20,286 bases of DNA, from positions 1 to 20,286 of the IMG/VR virus record IMGVR_UViG_3300024473_000077; one strand, written 5' to 3'. Shown piece after piece: positions 15,151 to 20,286 of the stretch (the stretch's first letter is position 1; each line of letters opens with the position of its first letter). The DNA comes from a virus. Position numbers and translations under genes: made by a program. The notes beneath the pieces are model-generated. The model was not told where the DNA came from. It saw only the letters and a list, made by a program, of their open reading frames with translations, and did no database searches.

Positions 15151-15537
15151 CTACACCCCATCCGGCGCTTCCTCGTCAGCAACACCATCATCATCCTCGT
15201 CCGTCTCATCCCGGCCCTTGCGCCGTCTGTCTCCCACGCCGGCCACCTCCGCAGCAAACCTGTGCGCCGCCTCGCGCGTCGGATGCTCCGTATCATGCGC
15301 GTGTCCGTCATAGTGCTCCGCATGCACCGTATGCTTGCTCGCAGAGTGGATGATGTTCACCTCAATAGCCGCGCCATGGCTGCGCACAATCTTCTTCGCG
15401 TCGTATGGATCCTCCCTGGCCCTCCCGGGATCTGCCTTGCTCCGCTGCGTCCCTGCGGCAAAACGCGCGTCAGCTCGCCGCGCCGTCTCTCGATTCGTGT
15501 GACGCGATCCGTCACGGGCTACAAAAGGACTCGCCAT
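15151..15537 (-). CDS. Unknown His-rich hydrophilic protein (128 aa)
   Basis: The start ATG 15537 has a strong GGAGG eight bases upstream. The N-terminal 45 residues are very basic and polar (many Arg, Lys, Ala) and probably disordered. The centre has a small folded-looking segment (KKIVRSHGAAIEVNIIHSA) followed by a His-rich stretch, KHTVHAEHYDGHAHDTEHP, with seven His in about 20 residues. The end is acidic (DETDEDDDGVADEEA). The His stretch could bind a metal, but the spacing does not match a motif that I know. It lies 19 bases after the coiled-coil gene and abuts the 52-residue gene. I do not recognise it. Confidence 0.68.
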   Translation of the reverse strand: MASPFVARDGSRHTNRETARRADARFAAGTQRSKADPGRAREDPYDAKKIVRSHGAAIEVNIIHSASKHTVHAEHYDGHAHDTEHPTREAAHRFAAEVAGVGDRRRKGRDETDEDDDGVADEEAPDGV

Positions 15538-15556
15538 CTTCTCTCTCCCTCCAAGG

Positions 15557-16000
15557 TCACTTCACTTCCACAAACTGTTCCAGATTCCTCACCTGCACCT
15601 GATCCCAGTCAGGCGTTACAACTACCGCCCGAGCGTTGCGCTGGTTCTTCATCGCAATCACCGGAGCCAGCAGCGCCTCGCTTCGCTCCACACCGCCGCC
15701 AATCCTGCCCAGCTCCTCCCTCAGCTCCTTCACACTCTCCGCCCAGCTTCCGCGCACTTCGCTCAGCATCTCCGCCTGCAGATCCTTGCTCAGCTTCACC
15801 TGGTAAGCCAGCTTCTCGTGCAGCGCCACCAGAAGCTCCGCCTGCAACCGAACCTTAGCCACATCCGCGGCCATCTTCGCCTGTTGCCGCATCAGCTCCG
15901 CCATCTCGGCCGCCAGGCTCTGCACCTGCGCAACTCCCAGCCGAACCATCCGGATCTCCTCGCCCAGCAACCAGCCCTTCACTCGTTCCCGCATCGTCAT
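15557..16000 (-). CDS. Coiled-coil protein directly after the large terminase
   Basis: The protein has 147 residues, and the start ATG 16000 lies one base after the terminase TGA with GGGAG seven bases upstream. Residues about 20-105 form a long, heptad-like helix (VQSLAAEMAELMRQQAKMAA and further), with charged and Leu/Met/Ala positions alternating. The C-terminal 30 residues turn beta-like (NARAVVVTPDWDQVQVRNLE). There is no membrane segment, so it is unlikely to be a holin or spanin. A structural or packaging accessory that oligomerises through its coiled coil is the simplest reading. The family is not recognised. Confidence 0.72.
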   Translation of the reverse strand: MTMRERVKGWLLGEEIRMVRLGVAQVQSLAAEMAELMRQQAKMAADVAKVRLQAELLVALHEKLAYQVKLSKDLQAEMLSEVRGSWAESVKELREELGRIGGGVERSEALLAPVIAMKNQRNARAVVVTPDWDQVQVRNLEQFVEVK

Positions 16001-16001
16001 C

Positions 16002-17552
16002 TCAAAGCTCCCAGTACGGCCGCATTGCGTTCTTCCGTCCTAGCCTCTCCGTCTCCGCCAGCCGGATAAAATGTCGCTCCCGCTCCGTCGGCGCGGCCTC
16101 AATCGCCTCCCGCACCGTATCCTCATGCCGCTTCTTCCCCGGCGCGCCCAGAATGTGATAAATGCCATACCCCGCGCCCTGCAGCGGATCGTCGCCCAGA
16201 AAACTGGCAATCTTCTCTCTATGCACCTCGTCGCGCGGCGCGGTCTTGATGCACTCGATCAGCCGCGGACACTCGCTGGAGATAATCCAGTTCGCGCGCT
16301 CAATCGGCGCGCCCTCCGCCGTCTTCCCCACCTTCACCCGCCTGCGCAGCATGTTGTACATCGTCTGCTCGCGCCCAATCTTGTCGCTCCCCGCGTTCAT
16401 CGGCATCGGCAGCGGATACTCCCGCAGAATCCTCCCCATGCGCATCGCCACGCTGTTCGGATTCGCTCCGTAGCTCTTCGTCGTCTGGTCTGCAAAGGCG
16501 TCATGCGAGAATGGAAAACTCACAAACTTCGGCATCTTTCCGTCTTCGTCCACGCTCTCGCGGATCACCAGTTCGGCCAGCATCTCCGGATCGTGATGCT
16601 TCACCAGTCGTTCCTTGTAGGTGCGCACCACGCCAAAGTCATCCATCACATGCCAGTACAGCGCCGCCCAATGTTCAAACCCCCAATCGCCGGAGATCCA
16701 TCGCCGGTGCCAGGGCTCGGCCACGCACTCGCTCGGGTCGCACACGTTCTCTGCCTCATCAAAGGCCCCATAGAAGTACCCTCCCACCACGTCCCACACG
16801 CCATACTGCATCGCGTCGCGGATCGCCTTCGGATAGCTCTCCAGATTGCGCAGAAAGCTCGGATCCTTCGCGTAAATGGGATTGTCCAGATACGTGCAGG
16901 GAAAATAAGCGTAATCCGCCGGGTTGTAAGCCCTCCGCTGATCCTCGTCCATCTCGTCGCAGGGCTTGTGCTCCACAAACAGCTTGCGCACCCACGGCGC
17001 GCCGATCCCAATCGGATTACCCGCCCCATCCTTCGTGCAGTACGGATCCACCGGGCACCGGTTCCACGCCGCCGTTGCATTCCACTGCGCAAAGGTGAAC
17101 TCGCACAGCTCGTCATAGAAAATCTTGCGCCACTGTCCCTGGTAGCTCCACGCATCATGCTCATGCTGCATAGAGCCAAACACCGTCGTCGCCCCATTCA
17201 GCCAGGTCACCGTGCGCCGCGCCGCACCGGAGATGCTCTTGTACAACTCCCGCGGCACCAGCTCCCGAAACCGCGTCAGCAGCGTGCTCTCCAGCATCGG
17301 CTGCGTGCGCCGCAACATCAGCGTATGCACATGCGGAGCCACATCCGGCGAAAACTCGTTGCAGCTCACCATATGCTCCACAATCCCGCAGGCCGTCTTT
17401 CCCGGCCCCGCCGCCCCGCCTAAAAAGTTGAACGGCGCGGCGGAAGCATGGAACAACCTCTGCTTCGGATAAGGGCTATACCGCTGCTTGAAGTTGATCT
17501 TCAACAGCCGCTTCTGGAACTCCTCCGCAAACCTCTCCACCCCGGTCTGCAT
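16002..17552 (-). CDS. terL: Terminase large subunit (packaging ATPase and nuclease)
   Basis: The 516-residue protein shows both halves of a large terminase. The ATPase half has the Walker A loop GGAAGPGKT at residues 45-53 and a Walker B strand KIFYDEL ending in Asp147 with the catalytic Glu148. HTLMLRRTQPMLEST lies between them, as in other terminases. The nuclease half has acidic residues at expected places: Asp289 in ISGDWGFEHW, Asp351 in FSHDAF, and Asp454/455 near FLGDDPLQG. It would cut concatemeric DNA and drive it into the procapsid through the portal. ATG 17552 follows the small-subunit stop by three bases, with GGGAGGG about ten bases upstream. The nuclease assignments come from pattern and order, not from an alignment. 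Confidence 0.93.
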   Translation of the reverse strand: MQTGVERFAEEFQKRLLKINFKQRYSPYPKQRLFHASAAPFNFLGGAAGPGKTACGIVEHMVSCNEFSPDVAPHVHTLMLRRTQPMLESTLLTRFRELVPRELYKSISGAARRTVTWLNGATTVFGSMQHEHDAWSYQGQWRKIFYDELCEFTFAQWNATAAWNRCPVDPYCTKDGAGNPIGIGAPWVRKLFVEHKPCDEMDEDQRRAYNPADYAYFPCTYLDNPIYAKDPSFLRNLESYPKAIRDAMQYGVWDVVGGYFYGAFDEAENVCDPSECVAEPWHRRWISGDWGFEHWAALYWHVMDDFGVVRTYKERLVKHHDPEMLAELVIRESVDEDGKMPKFVSFPFSHDAFADQTTKSYGANPNSVAMRMGRILREYPLPMPMNAGSDKIGREQTMYNMLRRRVKVGKTAEGAPIERANWIISSECPRLIECIKTAPRDEVHREKIASFLGDDPLQGAGYGIYHILGAPGKKRHEDTVREAIEAAPTERERHFIRLAETERLGRKNAMRPYWEL

Positions 17553-17555
17553 CCC

Positions 17556-18578
17556 TCAGGCACCCTCCCGCTCCGGCCGAGGCACATCGTGAATCAGTTG
17601 CACACCCACCGCTCCGGAGTGCTCCACGCGATCCTGAAACAGCCGCAGATACCTTCCCAGCATCTCCAGACTCTTCGTCTTATCGGCCAGTCGGATCTTC
17701 TTCAACTCGCTGCCATCCTGCGTCTGCCGAACATCCAGCCCGGCGATCGCCGCCGCCTCCTCATCGCCTATCTCCCCAGGAGCCAGTAGCCCACCCTTGG
17801 CATCAAAGATCCTCCTCGGATCAAAGAACGCTACCTTGGCCATCTCGTCCAGCACCCGTTCGGCTGTAATCTCCCGTCGCGCCATCGCCCTCCCCGCCTG
17901 CCGGGTAACAATCCGCGCGATCGTCGGGTTCTTGGTGAATCGCGATGTGTGACGCCTCGCGGAACACTCGCTGTAGCCTACCGCCCGCAGCGCCTGGGCA
18001 CATTTCAGGCCGTTGCTCAAATACTCCCTCACAAACATCTGCTGCCGCACCGGCAGCGCCTCAAACTCCCCGCGCAGATCCTCAGGCAGATCAATCTCAC
18101 CGTCCCGGCAACCGCCCTCTTTACCCGGTACACCTTTCGCCATCGCCTCAGCCGCGCTCTGCGGCAATGGCGGCGTCGGCCCAGCGGCCTCCACCGACCG
18201 CTTCGCCGCTCTCTTCTTCGCTCTGCGAACTGTCTCCTCACCCTCTACGACTGGCGCCCGTCTCCCTGCGCCATCTTTCCCACCGCCAACCCCAGCCCCA
18301 ACCCCAGTCGCAGCCCGAGCCTCACCCCGCGCAGCCGCACCTGCCTTACGCCGTGCCGCCGTCTTTACCTCACGCCGTGCAGCCTCCTTTGCTTCACCCC
18401 TCACAGCCGCACCTGCCTCATGCAGCCTGGCTCTCTTTGCCGAACCCCGCGCAGCCGTCTTTGCCTCATGCCCCGCAGCGGTCCTCGTCTCACCCGTCAT
18501 GCCCCGCCTCGCGCCGGCTTGCAACGCTCCAGCCTCAGCCCTTCCTGTCCTCGCCGCCATCTCAACCTTTCTCGACAT
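17556..18578 (-). CDS. terS: Terminase small subunit with a long repeat-built basic N-terminal arm
   Basis: Residues about 175-320 match the Terminase_2-type small subunit. First comes a DNA-binding helix-turn-helix-like part (LPVRQQMFVREYLSNGLKCA, then ALRAVGYSECSARRHTSRF). Next is the ITAERVLDEMAKVAFFDPRR segment, and last the ADKTKSLEMLGRYLRLF oligomerisation helix. Small subunits of this family are usually about 150-200 residues; this one has 340. The extra about 165 residues at the front are Ala/Arg/Lys/Glu-rich. Residues 33-96 are eight 8-residue repeats (consensus near TAARGEAK). The arm resembles histone-H1-like or AlgP-like DNA-binding tails, so extra DNA contact is plausible. Two starts are possible: ATG 18578 (GGAG seven bases upstream, 17-base overlap with the previous gene) and ATG 18560 (AAAGG five bases upstream, just after that stop). 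The arm is present in both. Confidence 0.88.
   Translation of the reverse strand: MSRKVEMAARTGRAEAGALQAGARRGMTGETRTAAGHEAKTAARGSAKRARLHEAGAAVRGEAKEAARREVKTAARRKAGAAARGEARAATGVGAGVGGGKDGAGRRAPVVEGEETVRRAKKRAAKRSVEAAGPTPPLPQSAAEAMAKGVPGKEGGCRDGEIDLPEDLRGEFEALPVRQQMFVREYLSNGLKCAQALRAVGYSECSARRHTSRFTKNPTIARIVTRQAGRAMARREITAERVLDEMAKVAFFDPRRIFDAKGGLLAPGEIGDEEAAAIAGLDVRQTQDGSELKKIRLADKTKSLEMLGRYLRLFQDRVEHSGAVGVQLIHDVPRPEREGA
18291..18506 (-). repeat. 24-bp in-frame tandem repeats in the terminase small subunit gene
   Basis: About nine consecutive 24-base units, with clean boundaries at 18315, 18339, 18363, 18387, 18411, 18435 and 18459, each encode eight residues (for example TAARGSAK, AAVRGEAK, EAARREVK, AAARGEAR). 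On the plus strand the core is close to TCACCCCGCGCAGCC, nearly the same as the core of the intergenic repeats at 19088-19247. The unit length is a multiple of three, so the frame is kept. Confidence 0.75.
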
Positions 18579-19071
18579 CGGCCAGCTCCACCCTCAGGCT
18601 CGGAGCCTTGGCCGTCACCCGAAAGCAGGCTCGCACCAACTCGCTGACCTTATTCCGCACCCTCGTCGGCAGATCCAGCGACCGCAGCACCTCATCCGGC
18701 CCCTTCACAATCTGATAACTCACATGGCGGCAGAAGAACTTCTCCGCAACCTCTCCAGGCAACGTCCTCTCCAGGTACTCGCGGAAGCTCTCGCACGCCG
18801 CATCATCCACCTGCACCAGCGTTCCCACCGTGGCCATCGCCGAGTGATGCAGGCCCTGAATCCGTCGGCTCTTCTCCGTATGGTCCACCCCAAAGGCCTC
18901 AATCACCTCCAGCAGCTCCGCCTTGCGCTCGTCGCACTTCTCCTGAATCGTGCGCTGCGTGGCTCGCTCCTTCAGCAGCGCGCTCTGCAACGCCGCATAC
19001 TCTTCGATCAGCGCATCAATCTGCCGCGCAGACGGCGCCTTGTCTCGGATCATCTTGCTTCCTTTCATCAT
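18562..19071 (-). CDS. Unknown protein with coiled-coil N-terminus, upstream of terminase
   Basis: From ATG 19071 the protein has 169 residues. A second ATG at 19053 has AAAGGA six bases upstream and gives 163 residues, and I cannot decide between them. The first 60 residues form a charged coiled coil (QIDALIEEYAALQSALLKER onward). The rest looks like a compact alpha/beta domain with KSRRIQGLHHSAMATVGTLV and REYLERTLPGEVAEKFFCRH, ending in ACFRVTAKAPSLRVELADVE. A long coiled coil followed by a small domain recalls nuclease-inhibitor (Gam-like) phage proteins, but I see no diagnostic residues, so I leave the function open. It overlaps or abuts the terminase small subunit, which suggests coupled expression. 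Confidence 0.7.
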   Translation of the reverse strand: MMKGSKMIRDKAPSARQIDALIEEYAALQSALLKERATQRTIQEKCDERKAELLEVIEAFGVDHTEKSRRIQGLHHSAMATVGTLVQVDDAACESFREYLERTLPGEVAEKFFCRHVSYQIVKGPDEVLRSLDLPTRVRNKVSELVRACFRVTAKAPSLRVELADVEKG

Positions 19072-19087
19072 GTCTCTCTCTTCCTGC

Positions 19088-19247
19088 ATCACGCCGCGAC
19101 GCTCTCGGGCATGACGCGGAGCGGAGCATCTCTTGGCATCCAACGGAGCGGCCCGGTGGCATCACGCCGCGCAGCCCTTCGCTATCACGCAGCGCCTCGG
19201 CATTGAAACGCGCAGCCCGTTCGGCATCAAGCCGAGCGGCGCAGCAG
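19088..19247. repeat. Degenerate 23-bp tandem repeat array in the gap before 19071
   Basis: About seven units start at 19088, 19111, 19138, 19161, 19184, 19202 and 19226, with lengths of 18-27 bases and a typical length of 23. The plus-strand consensus begins ATCACGCCGCGCAGCC and ends TTCGGC. The last unit enters the 3' end of the preceding gene. The lengths are not multiples of three and stops occur in the frames tested, so the array is probably non-coding. It fills the whole 155-base gap, and I see no promoter or terminator in it. Confidence 0.65.
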
Positions 19248-19541
19248 ATAAGCCGCAGCCGCCTCCGGCGTCTCTCTCCGCTGCCTGCGCACCACGCGCA
19301 GACCCTTCTGCCGCTCCGCCTCTTTCTGCATCTCCTCGCGCATCGCCACGCGATACTGGCGCTCCGCGCGCGCCCGCTCCGGATCGCCCTTCCACTGCTC
19401 GCACGCCGCGTGCTCCTCCTCCGCCTCTTCGCGTTGGGCAAGCATCGCCTCCGGGTCGCGCAGCATACGCCGCGGAATCTCCACACACTCTCCGCACAGC
19501 GTGCACTCCAGACACTGGTCTCGGTCATTCATTCGAATCAT
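19227..19541 (-). CDS. Small CxxCxxCxxC protein (104 aa)
   Basis: The start ATG 19541 shares ATGA with the stop of the protease-like gene and has CGGGAG nine bases upstream. Longer readings are shadows of that gene. Near the N-terminus Cys10, Cys13, Cys16 and Cys19 stand in perfect three-residue steps (CLECTLCGEC), a candidate metal site. The spacing resembles ferredoxin-like clusters but without the usual trailing CP, so zinc is as likely as iron-sulfur. Residues about 25-95 are a highly charged single helix (RREEAEEEHAACEQWK-like composition, many Glu, Arg and Ala). The end is basic. No family is recognised. It lies between the protease-like gene and the terminase group. Confidence 0.7.
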   Translation of the reverse strand: MIRMNDRDQCLECTLCGECVEIPRRMLRDPEAMLAQREEAEEEHAACEQWKGDPERARAERQYRVAMREEMQKEAERQKGLRVVRRQRRETPEAAAAYLLRRSA

Positions 19542-20239
19542 GCTGCAACGCTCCCGGCGCTTCCCGTCTGCGCCTCTTCTGGTTTCATGTGGTCCCATCG
19601 CGAGTCCTGCCCTCGCCGTGGATCGGCCTGCGCCCCTTGCCGCAAGCCGGTAGAAGAACCTGGATCTGCAGCCTCGCTCGCGTGCACAATCCGGAAGCTG
19701 CTCGATCGCCACGCAGCGCGCTCTCGTTCCAGCACCGCCGCGCCTACAAAGGTCAGCTGCCACAAGCGCCAGATCTTGCTGCGCATGTCCCGCACATGGC
19801 CGCCCACCATCTCAAAGCTCATGCCCAATGGCCTGTCGCCCCGGCCTGCATCGCCACCCTCCGCCCGCGCCACAATCTCGGGGAAGTCCCGGGCATAAAC
19901 CACGCCCCGCACCAGCAGTTGCCGGCCCTCGATCGCCGCTTGCGTAATAATCCCGGCCTTCTGCCTCGGGTTGTGGCCGCTCCAGTCATCCCTGAAGTTC
20001 ACCGCCATGCCCATCAGGCTGGGCAGCGCCGCCTCCACCGCCTCCCGTGACAGCACAATGCGATGCCCTCGCGCCCCATCCGGAGCTCGGTCGCTCGGCG
20101 TATCAATTAGCGTCAGTACTCCCTCAAAACCAACCCGGTTCGGATGCCGCGCCACCTCCGGCAGCGGCAGCAGCACCGCGCCCGCCGCGGCACGGCAAGA
20201 AAGTTTCAGGGCAGCGTCGCAACCGCATCCAGAGATCAT
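19538..20239 (-). CDS. Prohead-protease-like serine peptidase (S78-like)
   Basis: The centre fits the herpes/HK97-type capsid maturation protease fold: MAVNFRDDWSGHNPRQKAGI with a candidate catalytic His, then LLVRGVVYARDFPEIVARA, then PLGMSFEMVGG with a candidate catalytic Ser 52 residues after the His (His89 and Ser141 from ATG 20239), then LWQLTFVGAAVLERERAAW. In such phages the enzyme cuts scaffold and capsid N-termini before packaging. The C-terminal 45 residues are polar and probably disordered. The start is not certain. A GAGGG ribosome site fits TTG 20245, GTG 20242 or ATG 20239, and the frame stays open to the right edge. A TGA in another frame at 20254, after a plausible C-terminus (GLRRLARVS), argues that an upstream gene ends just before it. 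No third catalytic residue is assigned. Confidence 0.75.
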   Translation of the reverse strand: MISGCGCDAALKLSCRAAAGAVLLPLPEVARHPNRVGFEGVLTLIDTPSDRAPDGARGHRIVLSREAVEAALPSLMGMAVNFRDDWSGHNPRQKAGIITQAAIEGRQLLVRGVVYARDFPEIVARAEGGDAGRGDRPLGMSFEMVGGHVRDMRSKIWRLWQLTFVGAAVLERERAAWRSSSFRIVHASEAADPGSSTGLRQGAQADPRRGQDSRWDHMKPEEAQTGSAGSVAA

Positions 20240-20286
20240 CACCAATCCATCCCTCAGGACACCCGCGCCAACCGCCGCAACCCATC

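Noticed and set aside
18562-19071. Gam-like host nuclease inhibitor
   Set aside because: Only the coiled-coil-plus-small-domain outline agrees. I see no diagnostic residues, so the gene is left as unknown.
19016-19528. Minus-strand 170-residue frame through the 23-bp repeat array
   Set aside because: It crosses the Cys-rich gene and the start of the next gene in another frame and is almost all Arg/Ala/Cys. The repeat units change length, so no frame is kept.
20254-20286. C-terminal end of a gene entering from the right (reads GLRRLARVS then TGA)
   Set aside because: Only 33 bases are visible, too few to list as a gene. Used only to support the protease start.

Overview
The window is a late (virion assembly) gene block of a tailed bacteriophage or prophage. 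Every gene I can support lies on the minus strand and reads from right to left. The genes are tightly packed, often with 1-4 base stop/start overlaps, and the sequence is G+C-rich by eye. No integrase, repressor, tRNA, rRNA, CRISPR array or host gene is visible, so temperate and lytic lifestyles cannot be told apart. The host is not shown by the sequence. The protein style recalls phages and prophages of soil bacteria such as Acidobacteriota, but that is a weak inference. An adaptor-type protein and a very large tail protein, with no sheath, tape measure or major tail tube gene in view, suggest a short-tailed (podovirus-like) virion.

Layout in transcription order. (1) 20239-18562: a serine prohead-protease-like protein, a small CxxCxxCxxC protein, and an unknown protein with a coiled-coil start. 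(2) 18578-16002: the terminase small subunit, with a long repeat-built basic N-terminal arm, then the large terminase ATPase/nuclease. (3) 16000-14691: short accessory genes, including a 52-residue Cys/His-rich gene and a possible 29-residue ORF that hands over to the portal. (4) 14694-7739: portal, a protein with an HExxH zinc-peptidase motif, a scaffold-like acidic coiled-coil protein, and the major capsid protein, followed by a strong intrinsic terminator. (5) 7632-5693: a GroES-type co-chaperonin and two conserved phage proteins, the second with a zinc-ribbon-like cluster. (6) 5610-1: a head-tail adaptor-like protein, a small structural protein, a 1313-residue tail/virion protein, and an unknown protein that runs off the left edge.

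How the genes would work together: scaffold and capsid protein build the procapsid on the portal ring, the S78-like protease would trim it, and the two terminase subunits package DNA through the portal. The adaptor and tail proteins then close the particle. The phage-encoded GroES directly after the capsid gene suggests that capsid folding needs a modified host chaperonin. A metallopeptidase-like protein in the same block is a second, unexplained candidate processing enzyme.

The genes do not explain a family of degenerate 20-24 bp tandem repeats with a shared core close to TCACGCCGCGCAGCC. It fills the intergenic gaps at 19088-19247 and 11933-12060, is hinted at near 9300, and has been turned into coding sequence in the N-terminal arm of the terminase small subunit (18291-18506). 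The longest stretches without a gene are 9080-9351 (272 bases), 11870-12075 (206 bases) and 19072-19226 (155 bases); each is described in the entries.
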